A stretch of DNA of 33,201 bases, from the NCBI GenBank assembly GCA_017412675.1, contig JAFPWV010000219.1:1-33201 (forward strand). The letters run 5' to 3'. How positions within the stretch are numbered: position 1 is the stretch's first letter; each line of letters starts with the position of its first letter. The notes beneath the pieces were generated by a model. The model was not told the origin of the DNA. It saw nothing but the letters and a program-made list of their open reading frames with translations, and did no database searches. Below, piece after piece: positions 1-7,267 of this stretch. Source of the DNA: Clostridia bacterium. GTDB taxonomy: Bacteria > Bacillota > Clostridia > Oscillospirales > CAG-272. The translations under genes were made by a program, and so were the position numbers.

Positions 1-1
1 C

Positions 2-1216
2 TTCGTGCCGCAGATGCTCGTGCTGTTCTTCCTGCTGGCGTTCGTCGAGGCGAGCGGCTATATGGCGCGCGTCGCCTTCGTGCTCGACCGCGTGTTCCGC
101 CGCTTTGGGCTCTCCGGCAAATCGTTCATCCCGATTCTCGTCGGCACGGGCTGCGGCATCCCCGGCGTCATGGCGTCCCGCACGATCGAAAACGAGCGCG
201 ACCGCCGCATGACCATCACGACGACCTGCTTCATGCCCTGCGGCGCGAAAATGCCGATCATCGGCCTGATCGCGGGTGCGCTTTTCGGCGGATCCTCCCT
301 GGTCGCAACCTCCGCGTACTTCATCGGCGTCGCGGCGATCGTCATCTCGGGCATCATGCTGAAAAAGACCAAGCTCTTTGCGGGCGACCCGGCTCCGTTC
401 GTCATGGAGCTGCCCGCCTACCACGCCCCGACCCTCGTCAACGTCCTCCGCGCCATGTGGGAACGCGGCTGGTCCTTCATCAAGAAGGCGGGGACCATCA
501 TCCTGCTCTCCACCATCGTCCTCTGGTTCCTCCAGGGCTTCGGCACGGTCAACGGCAAGTTCGGCATGGTCGAGGAGCTCTATGAGGACGACACCCTCGT
601 CACCGATTCCTACATCGAAGAAGTCGCCGAGCGCATGGGCATCGAGCCCGACGAGGTCAACCCGTCCGACGATTCGCTCCTCGCCCGCATCGCGCAGCCC
701 GTGTCCGTGATCTTCAAGCCCCAGGGCTTCGGCTCGTGGAAACCGACCGTCGCGACCGTCACCGGCCTCATCGCGAAGGAGAACGTCGTCGGAACCTTCG
801 GCGTCCTCTACAACTACGACGATCAGGACGGTGAAGAGGAACTCGAAGAGAACGGCGATCAGATCTGGGACAGCGTCGCCGACGACTTCGAGCGCACGTC
901 CGACGGTCACGGAAAGCTCGCGGCGTTCGCGTTCATGATCTTCAACCTGCTCTGCGCGCCGTGCTTCGCCGCAATGGGCGCGATCAAGCGTGAGATGAAC
1001 AGCGCGAAGTGGACGGCGTTCGCGATCTCGTACATGTGCGTCTTCGCCTACGCGATCTCCCTCATCGTCTTCCAGATCGGCAAGGTCTTCGCGGGCGGCA
1101 TAAACGTCGTCGGCCTGATCGTGGGTCTGGCGCTGCTCGCCGCGATCTGCTTCCAGCTGTTCAAGCCCTATCGGGAATCCACCGAATTCACGGGCGACGT
1201 AAAGGTCTCGAAATAA
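2..1216 (+). CDS. feoB: Ferrous iron transporter FeoB, C-terminal part (5' end outside window)
   Basis: FeoB is the inner-membrane permease for Fe(II), with an N-terminal G domain (not in this window) and a C-terminal membrane domain. The reading frame is open to the window edge, so the gene is truncated here and the GTG at position 5 is not its start. About 404 residues of the membrane domain are present. They include the first Gate region with GCGIPGVMASRTIENERDRR followed by FMPCGAKMP, the SFIKKAGTII segment, the IAKENVVGTFGVLY motif, and the second Gate region with FNLLCAPCFAAMGAIKREM. An acidic cytoplasmic insertion lies at about residues 190-290. It is followed 33 nt downstream by a FeoB-associated Cys-rich protein, which is the usual operon partner in Bacillota. 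Identity is secure. Confidence 0.96.
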   Translation, partial: FVPQMLVLFFLLAFVEASGYMARVAFVLDRVFRRFGLSGKSFIPILVGTGCGIPGVMASRTIENERDRRMTITTTCFMPCGAKMPIIGLIAGALFGGSSLVATSAYFIGVAAIVISGIMLKKTKLFAGDPAPFVMELPAYHAPTLVNVLRAMWERGWSFIKKAGTIILLSTIVLWFLQGFGTVNGKFGMVEELYEDDTLVTDSYIEEVAERMGIEPDEVNPSDDSLLARIAQPVSVIFKPQGFGSWKPTVATVTGLIAKENVVGTFGVLYNYDDQDGEEELEENGDQIWDSVADDFERTSDGHGKLAAFAFMIFNLLCAPCFAAMGAIKREMNSAKWTAFAISYMCVFAYAISLIVFQIGKVFAGGINVVGLIVGLALLAAICFQLFKPYRESTEFTGDVKVSK

Positions 1217-1249
1217 GGAACATCCCCCGAAAGAAAGGAGGCAGCCGCC

Positions 1250-1465
1250 ATGCTGTGGCTTGTGGAAAACCTTGCAACGATCCTCGTTTCGCTCGTTGTT
1301 CTCGCGATCGTGACGCTGGTGATCGCCGACATGATCCGGGACAAAAGGAAAGGCAAGTCCGTCACGTGCGGCGGCTGCTCCGGCTGTTCGGGCAACTGCG
1401 CCCATTGCAAAGCCGTTCACGCCGCGAAGATCGCCGAAGCGAGACGGGCGAGGGCCAAGAGCTGA
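1250..1465 (+). CDS. FeoB-associated Cys-rich membrane protein
   Basis: A 71-residue protein with one transmembrane helix (about residues 8-28), a basic stretch, and a cluster of five cysteines (Cys40, 43, 46, 50, 53) in a CGGCSGCSGNCAHC motif, then a charged Ala/Arg tail. This architecture matches the small FeoB-associated proteins of Clostridia. They are thought to assist ferrous iron uptake, perhaps as a FeoC-like partner or metal relay, but the mechanism is unproven. The ATG follows a strong AAGGAGG ribosome site. It lies 33 nt after feoB on the same strand, so co-transcription is likely. Confidence 0.9.
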   Translation: MLWLVENLATILVSLVVLAIVTLVIADMIRDKRKGKSVTCGGCSGCSGNCAHCKAVHAAKIAEARRARAKS

Positions 1466-1516
1466 CGGACCCGGAAGGGTTCTTCCGAAGAAAAACACCC
1501 ATCAGAGAGGTTTCTC

Positions 1517-1798
1517 ATGAGCGTTGTGATCGTCGGCGGAAACGAATGCATGGTCCGCCCGTACAAAGACCTTTGCGCGGAATACGGCTGCAAGGCAAAG
1601 ATTTACCCGAAGATGAACGCGGGACTCCGTGACATCGGCGCACCCGATCTCTTGATCCTCTTCACGAACACGGTCTCCCACAAGATGATCCGGCTCGTGC
1701 TCGGGGAGAGGAGGGACCGCACCCGCGTCGCCCGCTGCCACTCGTCCTCCATCGCCGCCCTCCGCGGGATCCTCGAGGAACATGCGGCGGGTGGGTGA
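1517..1798 (+). CDS. DUF2325 domain protein
   Basis: A 93-residue protein starting MSVVIVGGNE. It carries the marks of DUF2325: an N-terminal GGN motif, a YGCKAKIYPKM segment, LLILFTNTVSHKM in the middle, and a C-terminal ARCHSSSIAALRGILEE motif. The biochemical function is unknown; the fold is probably a small Rossmann-like alpha/beta domain. It follows the FeoB-associated gene by 51 nt, and a 6-bp hairpin (CGGAAG, GGTT loop, CTTCCG at 1472-1487) lies between them. The start is supported by AGAGAGG upstream. Its position suggests it belongs to the iron-uptake operon, which is inference from context only. Confidence 0.85.
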   Translation: MSVVIVGGNECMVRPYKDLCAEYGCKAKIYPKMNAGLRDIGAPDLLILFTNTVSHKMIRLVLGERRDRTRVARCHSSSIAALRGILEEHAAGG

Positions 1799-1827
1799 CG
1801 GAGCGCGGAGCCCGACGGAGAAGGTCG

Positions 1828-1905
1828 ATGGCATGGCTCGCAGAAAACGGAGCGACGCTTACAGCGATTGCGCTCCCCGTTTGGATTGCCGCGCTGTTTG
1901 TCTGA
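1828..1905 (+). CDS. 25-residue single-TM peptide resembling the N-terminus of the FeoB-associated protein
   Basis: A short ORF with a GGAGAAGG ribosome site begins MAWLAENGAT and continues as a hydrophobic helix to a TGA. Its first ten residues match MLWLVENLAT of the FeoB-associated protein at 1250 in seven positions. It lacks the basic and Cys-rich tail, so it is either a truncated tandem duplicate or a microprotein. It lies 29 nt after the DUF2325 gene and just before a terminator, so it would be the last cistron of the feo operon. Expression is unproven. Confidence 0.45.
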   Translation: MAWLAENGATLTAIALPVWIAALFV

Positions 1906-1911
1906 ACCGGC

Positions 1912-1950
1912 AAAAATCCCCCGTTGTCGCACGCAGCGGGGGATCCTTTT
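1912..1950 (+). terminator. Intrinsic terminator closing the feo operon
   Basis: ATCCCCCG (1916-1923) pairs perfectly with CGGGGGAT (1937-1944). The inner bases extend the stem by four further pairs, two of them G-U. An A-run precedes the stem and TTTT follows it at 1947-1950. It lies directly after the 25-codon ORF. Confidence 0.8.
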
Positions 1951-2019
1951 GACCGGAATCGTTTGGGGAGCGGAAACAGAGGACTCTATTCTTTTTTTCA
2001 CAGATCGAGGTGCTGATGC

Positions 2020-2754
2020 ATGACAACGAATGAACTCGAAAAGGTATCTCGCCGGATGCTCTGGGTCATACCGGCCATGCTGCTGGCAATGGTCGGCGAC
2101 TACTGCATGGGGATCGAGCCGAAGGACAGCGCCGCTCTGTCCGGGATGATCTCCTCGGGCTGGCTGACGATCGCGGACTGGCGGATCGCGGTGTCGAACA
2201 TCGGCGGCCTGCTCGGGACGGTCTTCTACACCCTGGCCGCCCTGCCCTTCGCGGCGTTTCTGAAAACCCTGCTGCCCGGCTGCAGGAGCAAATGGGACCG
2301 GCGGCTCTTGAAGCTCTACATCGCCGGACTGATTCTCGGCGTCATGTGCTTTTTATACTTCCATCTTGAATGCGGGACGCTGGTTCACAATTTCAATCTG
2401 CTCCATGAGGCGGCGGGGGGCGATACGGAGCTTGCGGCGGCGTTGTGGAACCGTTCGTATGCGGTGCAGTTTGTCCCCTATTGGACGACCTTCTTCGCCT
2501 TCGAGCTCGCCGTCCTTGTCGGCTGGATCGCTCTGATCCTGCGGGGGACGTTCGCCCTCGGGAAAATCTGGATCCTGGCCGCTCCGCTGATCGTCGCCGG
2601 GATCGGGTATCTCATGGAAATCCTGATCCCCTGGCCGTTCAACGGCTTCGTCTCGGGATTTGAGAGCTTCGGCTGGATCGTGATGTTCCTCGGAGGCAGA
2701 GAACTCGTCCGGAAAGCCATACGGGAACAAAGCGAACGGGAGGAGGCCGCATGA
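2020..2754 (+). CDS. Multi-pass membrane protein (possibly DUF6796-like)
   Basis: A 244-residue integral membrane protein with about six or seven predicted helices, near residues 13-32, 56-78, 96-115, 152-175, 181-200 and 208-225. There are short polar loops and an Arg/Glu-rich C-terminal tail. It resembles clostridial membrane proteins placed in DUF6796, recalled from the MLAMVGDYCMG and IADWRIAVSNIGG-type segments; I am not certain of the family. No catalytic motif is visible. The ATG follows GAGGTG. It is followed 78 nt later by the thiazoline hydrolase-like gene on the same strand, and a joint transcript is plausible. Function unknown. Confidence 0.75.
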   Translation: MTTNELEKVSRRMLWVIPAMLLAMVGDYCMGIEPKDSAALSGMISSGWLTIADWRIAVSNIGGLLGTVFYTLAALPFAAFLKTLLPGCRSKWDRRLLKLYIAGLILGVMCFLYFHLECGTLVHNFNLLHEAAGGDTELAAALWNRSYAVQFVPYWTTFFAFELAVLVGWIALILRGTFALGKIWILAAPLIVAGIGYLMEILIPWPFNGFVSGFESFGWIVMFLGGRELVRKAIREQSEREEAA

Positions 2755-2832
2755 CGCTGAAGAAAGCTCCGGCTTTCCCGCTTCAGGGATCCGGCTGCTC
2801 GGAAAACAGATTGAAACGGAGGAGAAAACATC

Positions 2833-3432
2833 ATGACCGCATCGGAAAAGCTCATGCGGAAAAAGAAGATCTACAAAGAGGAGCTGGATCAGGTCACGCC
2901 CATGAGCGACGCGCTGTGGAAGCAGTCAACGGCAAGGCTTGAACAGATCCGGAACCAGTACGGGGAGATCCCGAAGGGCGTCCGGGGCCATACGGACAAA
3001 ATCTTTCCCGCCGCGGCCGTCTATCTGACCGTGAAGGAGGAGCTCGGGGAGAAGACGGCGTACTCCGTCCTTGAAAACGCCTCGGTCAGGCTATGCTCTG
3101 AGGTCACGCCGAAGCTAGCAAAGCTGATGCGGCTGCCGGGGATGAAAAGCCTGTTTGTCAGGATGTGGGATCCGATGACGAAGAAGATGTTCGGCCCGGA
3201 GAACGGCTTCCGGAACGTGTTCTACCCGAAGAAGAAGGGCGAATACCGGATGGACGTGATCTCCTGCCCCTACTTCCGGTATTTCACCGAGCTGAGGTGC
3301 CCCGAGATCACGAGGATCTTCTGCGAAAACGACGACCGGATCTACGGCTGCCTGCCGGGCTTACAGTTTCTGAGGACCGGAACGCTCGGAAAAGGCGCGG
3401 AGAGATGCGATTTCTGGATGAAGAAGGAATAA
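2833..3432 (+). CDS. L-2-amino-thiazoline-4-carboxylate hydrolase family protein
   Basis: A 199-residue soluble protein matching the ATC hydrolase family. The founding Pseudomonas enzyme opens the thiazoline ring on the route to L-cysteine. The C-terminal half has the recognisable family pattern: FRNVFYP, DVISCPYFRYFTEL with Cys, RCPEITRIFCENDDRIYG, then LQFLRTGTLGKGAERCDF. These conserved Cys and Asp residues are probably catalytic or metal-binding. Many clostridial members have no tested substrate, so the hydrolase name is family-level only. The start follows a good GGAGG site. Confidence 0.82.
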   Translation: MTASEKLMRKKKIYKEELDQVTPMSDALWKQSTARLEQIRNQYGEIPKGVRGHTDKIFPAAAVYLTVKEELGEKTAYSVLENASVRLCSEVTPKLAKLMRLPGMKSLFVRMWDPMTKKMFGPENGFRNVFYPKKKGEYRMDVISCPYFRYFTELRCPEITRIFCENDDRIYGCLPGLQFLRTGTLGKGAERCDFWMKKE

Positions 3433-3513
3433 GTTCTCGCGTCACGGAAAAATCGCCGCTTCCTCTTTCTCCGGCATTCAAAACGCCGTTCCCATTCGAT
3501 GCGCGAAAAGATA

Positions 3514-4380
3514 TCAGACGATGGCTTCCCCATGAAAGCCTTTTCCCGGGAAAAACCGCGGCAATCCCTGTGCCATGTAATCCACGCACCACTCATAGGA
3601 ATGAGCGCCGTCGGACACGCACCAGCACAGATTGCCGCCTTTTTCCGCATCACCGAACCACGGCGCGCGCGTGAAAAGCTCCTCCACCATCGGACGCATG
3701 GCGGAATAGGCGATGTCGTTCGTCCCCGTCGCGGCGAATACCTCGCAGTCGCCCGGCTTCAGCCCGTTTTGCTCCATCGCGGCGATCAGGCGATCGCAGG
3801 TTTCGGATGTGTGATCTGCGCCTCCCTTGATGGAAACGACCCAGAAGTCCCCGCTCATCGGCAGATAGTACCGCGCGGCGTCGCCTCCCCAGGCCAACGC
3901 GCTCCACGTCGCCTCCGCGCCCATCGAAAAGCCTCCGAACGCGCGCCCGTCCCGATCGGCGATCGTCGGGAAAGCCGCGTCGACGGCAGGGATCAGCGCG
4001 TTTTTCCATTCCTTCCAGAACCGCTCCGTCAGGCTCTGCGCCGCGTCCAGCTGAAACCGCGCGTCCTCCGAATTCCGCCTGGCATAGGTGGGCGTCACCA
4101 CGATGGTCGGCGCGAGGATCTCTTCCGCGATCAGGTGATCGAACACGGATTTCAGCGTCGTCTTCCCTTCGATGCCTCCGAGAAAATCGTTTTCGCTGCC
4201 GCCGCCTCCGTGACAGAGCGTGAAGACCGGAAATCTCTCATCCGGCTCCAAGTCGACGGCACGCGGCAGATAGACGAGCGCCCGTTTCCTCTCGCCCTCG
4301 TACTCATAAAAGAATTCTGTGATCCGTCCGCCGTTTTCCATGGGAAAGGAATACCGCTGCGGGGTCTTTTGGGATTTCAT
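3514..4380 (-). CDS. CE1-like alpha/beta hydrolase (feruloyl/acetyl-xylan esterase type)
   Basis: A 288-residue cytosolic esterase D-like hydrolase. It has the oxyanion segment HGGGGSEND (residues 57-65), a nucleophile elbow GGFSMG with Ser152, a likely acidic residue near GTND, and the catalytic His in DGAHSYEW. The last pattern (H followed by Y/W and W) is typical of CE1 feruloyl and acetyl esterases that remove substituents from hemicellulose. The frame is open further upstream, but the Met at 4380 has an AAGGAG site at good spacing and is chosen. No signal peptide is seen, so it would act on imported oligosaccharides. It follows the GH127 gene on the same strand, consistent with shared use of arabinosylated plant glycans. 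Confidence 0.85.
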   Translation of the reverse strand: MKSQKTPQRYSFPMENGGRITEFFYEYEGERKRALVYLPRAVDLEPDERFPVFTLCHGGGGSENDFLGGIEGKTTLKSVFDHLIAEEILAPTIVVTPTYARRNSEDARFQLDAAQSLTERFWKEWKNALIPAVDAAFPTIADRDGRAFGGFSMGAEATWSALAWGGDAARYYLPMSGDFWVVSIKGGADHTSETCDRLIAAMEQNGLKPGDCEVFAATGTNDIAYSAMRPMVEELFTRAPWFGDAEKGGNLCWCVSDGAHSYEWCVDYMAQGLPRFFPGKGFHGEAIV

Positions 4381-4421
4381 CGGTGTTTTCTCCTTGTGAT
4401 GCCGGGGCTCAAAACCTCCGG

Positions 4422-4517
4422 TTAAATCGTCGCGCGCCGTCCGCCGCACGGTCCGTCAGTCTCTCGCAGATTCTCCGTCATCGGATCTTTGTCCGTTTCG
4501 ATCGGAATGTTTTTCAC
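4422..4517 (-). other. Possible 31-codon ORF between the GH127 and esterase genes
   Basis: A GTG with AAAGGG six bases upstream opens a 31-residue frame starting (M)KNIPIETDKDPMTENLRET and ending at TAA. The polar, gapless sequence and spacing from the GH127 stop (15 nt) resemble a short cistron or a gene remnant. No family is recognised and there is no independent support. Confidence 0.25.
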
Positions 4518-4532
4518 GCTTGACCCTTTGGT

Positions 4533-6332
4533 TCATTCCACCTTGAAATAGGTGTGATACGCCCGGCCGTGCGCGCGGTACATCGGGACGAATTCGCGGC
4601 CGCCGTACCGGATCGTGCATGCGCCGTCGATCTCTTCCGCTTTGCCCTGCGCCGGGATCGTCAGGTACGTCTTCGCATCATCGAAGGTCACCATCACAAA
4701 CGGGCCGTACAACAGCGACGCGAGCCTGTGTCCGTCCTCCGTGAGATCGGGCGTGAATTCGAGGCGCGGACGGTAATCGAATCGGACCGGGATCACGAGA
4801 GGTCTGCCCGGCTCGACCTTGACCGAGGCATACCGCCCCGCCGTCGTCACCCCGTCCGCCGCGAAGGGATTTTCGAGGCACCAGCGCGGGATCCGGAGCT
4901 TCAGGGTGAAATCCCGTTCAGCGTCGACGGTGACCGTCCCCTCGCCTTTCGGGAAGGAGACGCCGCAGTCAAGCCGGAACCCGTCCCCCTCACATTCCGC
5001 GGGCAGGTACTGATTGAGCCATACCGTGTCCCCGGCGTCGAAGAGCATCGCGTCGGGGTATTTGACGTGGTTTTCCATCCCCGTCCCGTGACAGCAGGTG
5101 AATGCCCAGTCATCGTTCGAGTATTCCTTCTCCGCCCCCGGGCCGATGGGGAGCATGTAGGTGACGGCGTTCGTCTCATGCTCGTTTCCGTCCGGCTTCT
5201 GCGACGCGAGGATGTGGTTGTACAGCCCCCGCTCACAGTAGTCCATCAGCTCCGCGTTCTCCGGCTCGAAGGCATACAGTTCCCGGGCGAGCTTCAGCAA
5301 ATTGTACGTCGCGCAGGTCTCGCAGTTCGTGCCCTCCCTGATGTACCGAGCGAGGGAATCCGGCTCGCGGAAGCATTCGCCCTGCCCGACGCCGCCGACC
5401 GCATACAGGTGGTGCGCGAAGACGTGACCGAGGAAGGACCTCGCGATCCGGCGATAAGCAGCCTCGCCCGACGCTTCGTATTCGAGCATCGCACCCATGA
5501 TCTGCGGGATGTGCTGGTTGGCGTGGAGATTGTGGAAGGTGTCCTCGCCCTCCGAAAGGCCCGGAAAGATGTTTTCGTTGTCGAAGAGCTTCGCGGTGCA
5601 CAGATACTTTCCCTCCCCGGTCAGGAGCGCAAGGCGTGCGAGGGATTCGTTCATCCCGCCGTACTCCCCGGCGATATACATGCTCCACATCTTTTTCCGA
5701 TGCTCCGGCGTGAGGGCTGAAAGGCGGTTTTCCACCCATCCGCCGATGCCGCAGGCCGCTTCCAGCGCTTCTTCGTTTCCCGTGCGCTCGTACGCTTCGA
5801 TCAGCCCGGCGAGGATTTTGTGCAGGGTGTAGTACGGCGCCCAGATCTTCGCGTAGGGCGTGAACTGCTCGAGCAGGGCGAACTGATCCGGGGAGTATGC
5901 GGACAGAAATCCCTCGCCCCAGACGGAAGGATCGCGGCTCCATTTCTCCTGCCCGCAGTCGTCCGGGGTGCAGACGGTGACGAAATCGCATGCGCGTCCC
6001 CCGGAGAGCCTTTGCAGGTTCCGCAGCTCGTGTACGGTGTAATCGAGCTTGTGCCGGAGCGCTTCATCCCCCGTCGCGCTTACGGCGAGGGCGAGCGCGG
6101 AGAGAAAATGCCCGGTGGAGTGCCCGCGGAGCAGCTCGTCCGGCGCGTCCCATCCGCCGATCGGCTCGGCATCGGTTTTGACGCCGAACGCCGCACGGAA
6201 GTTATAGAGCATCCGGTCCGCGTCGAGCTTTTTCAGATAGTTCAGATCCCGCGTCCTGTTCGCGGAGAACGCGGAGCCGGGGCTCAGACGTGTCTTTGAG
6301 AGGGGGAGGTAAGCTCCGAGCGGTTTGATCAT
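4533..6332 (-). CDS. GH127-type beta-L-arabinofuranosidase (DUF1680)
   Basis: A 599-residue retaining glycosidase that releases L-arabinose from beta-L-arabinofuranosides, such as hydroxyproline-linked arabinan of plant cell-wall glycoproteins. It has an (alpha/alpha)6 barrel with HSTGHFLSA, MYIAGEYGGMNES and HNLHANQHIPQI motifs, then beta-sandwich domains. The Zn-thiolate catalytic set is visible: Glu338 and Cys340 in NCETC, and the Cys413-Cys414 pair in FTCCHGTG. These match Glu338, Cys340, Cys417 and Cys418 of Bifidobacterium HypBA1. GH146 shares these residues and cannot be fully excluded. Two Met codons are close together; GGAGG sits at proper spacing only for the second, so the start is placed at 6332. 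No signal peptide is seen, so it is cytosolic. A sigma-A-like promoter lies upstream at 6511-6540. Confidence 0.93.
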   Translation of the reverse strand: MIKPLGAYLPLSKTRLSPGSAFSANRTRDLNYLKKLDADRMLYNFRAAFGVKTDAEPIGGWDAPDELLRGHSTGHFLSALALAVSATGDEALRHKLDYTVHELRNLQRLSGGRACDFVTVCTPDDCGQEKWSRDPSVWGEGFLSAYSPDQFALLEQFTPYAKIWAPYYTLHKILAGLIEAYERTGNEEALEAACGIGGWVENRLSALTPEHRKKMWSMYIAGEYGGMNESLARLALLTGEGKYLCTAKLFDNENIFPGLSEGEDTFHNLHANQHIPQIMGAMLEYEASGEAAYRRIARSFLGHVFAHHLYAVGGVGQGECFREPDSLARYIREGTNCETCATYNLLKLARELYAFEPENAELMDYCERGLYNHILASQKPDGNEHETNAVTYMLPIGPGAEKEYSNDDWAFTCCHGTGMENHVKYPDAMLFDAGDTVWLNQYLPAECEGDGFRLDCGVSFPKGEGTVTVDAERDFTLKLRIPRWCLENPFAADGVTTAGRYASVKVEPGRPLVIPVRFDYRPRLEFTPDLTEDGHRLASLLYGPFVMVTFDDAKTYLTIPAQGKAEEIDGACTIRYGGREFVPMYRAHGRAYHTYFKVE

Positions 6333-6510
6333 GTTCATTCCTCCGTTTTATTCGCCGTTTTCTCCATCCGCCGAAGCGCGGACGTGATCTTCCCGGATCA
6401 CTCAGCCCGCGGATGGTGCCGTCACAGACCGAACCGAGCTCGAAGCTGCGGCTGTTCAGGATCCATTCGATCATCGGACCGGACGCTCCTCACCGGGATC
6501 TGATGGAGGT

Positions 6511-6540
6511 ATTATACCACACGCCCGCCCCTCCCTGCAA
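6511..6540 (-). promoter_or_regulatory. Sigma-A-type promoter for the GH127 operon, with ~170-nt leader
   Basis: On the minus strand TTGCAG (6540-6535), an 18-bp spacer and TATAAT (6516-6511) form a good promoter. The stretch 6339-6510 is the leader. It contains the first ~25 codons of an ORF starting at 6474 (MIEWILNSRSFELGSVCDG) behind a GAGGAG site, whose codon use looks genuine before it runs into the GH127 start in another frame. It may be a leader peptide or a truncated gene remnant. Nothing else is evident in 6541-6639. Confidence 0.65.
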
Positions 6541-6639
6541 CCCCCGATGATCGCTCCGCCGACAAAAACTGCCGGTCGGCTGAATCAATCCGTTGTCTTC
6601 CGAGGGCGGACCGCATCCTCCGAACCTTTTGACGTCAAG

Positions 6640-7197
6640 TCACGCGGGTCCAGATCCCACGCCCTGCGGATCAGAAAAAGGCATCCCGTGTGAGGTGCCT
6701 TTCTCCGTTCTGCCCGCGGGCTTTTCGCGGACGGCGGCTTCTTCGGTGACGCTCTTGTCGAGGATTTCGCCGGTTTTTGCGTCGATCTTGTATTTGTACA
6801 CTTGACCGTCCGCTTTGAATCTCACTGTGTAAGTGCTCTCATCGTCTTTCTCCTGATACTTTGCCCGGACGTGACCTTCCGCTTCGACGCCCGCGTCCGC
6901 AAGAACGGCTTCCTTTGCGGCGTCCTTTCCGATCACGCCTTCGGGCTCGGCAGCTTCGGCTTTGGCTTTGCGGCCCTTGCACGGCTTGGCTTTTTCCGCG
7001 GTTTCCGTTTCTTCGGCGGTGATTTGTTTTTCGGCCCGGGATCTATCCGGCTTTTTACGGCGCGTTGTCTCTTCCTCCGCCGTGATCTCCGCCTGACTGT
7101 CCGTCTTTGGCGTTTCCTCCGCCTGAGCGGCGACCGCGCAGACCGATGCGGTCATGATCCCCGCGAGAAGCAGGGCAAGGATGGAAGTTTTCTTCAT
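6640..7197 (-). CDS. Secreted PepSY-domain protein
   Basis: A 185-residue exported protein. Residues 1-27 are a signal peptide (MKKTSILALLLAGIMTASV, ending near AQA). A long low-complexity Glu/Lys/Thr-rich linker follows (about 28-88). One PepSY domain follows at about 89-152, with the characteristic end YKYKIDAKTGEILDKSV. PepSY domains are found in envelope regulators and protease inhibitors. The C-terminal ~30 residues are polar and unstructured. AAGGAG precedes the ATG. It lies 70 nt after the beta-helix gene on the same strand with no clear terminator between, so the two are probably co-transcribed under the adjacent two-component system. Confidence 0.88.
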   Translation of the reverse strand: MKKTSILALLLAGIMTASVCAVAAQAEETPKTDSQAEITAEEETTRRKKPDRSRAEKQITAEETETAEKAKPCKGRKAKAEAAEPEGVIGKDAAKEAVLADAGVEAEGHVRAKYQEKDDESTYTVRFKADGQVYKYKIDAKTGEILDKSVTEEAAVREKPAGRTEKGTSHGMPFSDPQGVGSGPA

Positions 7198-7267
7198 GTT
7201 GATTCACTCCTTTTTTGATGTTGAATGTTCACTATCCGGCTGGGATACTGATTTCGATTTTGTTTGC

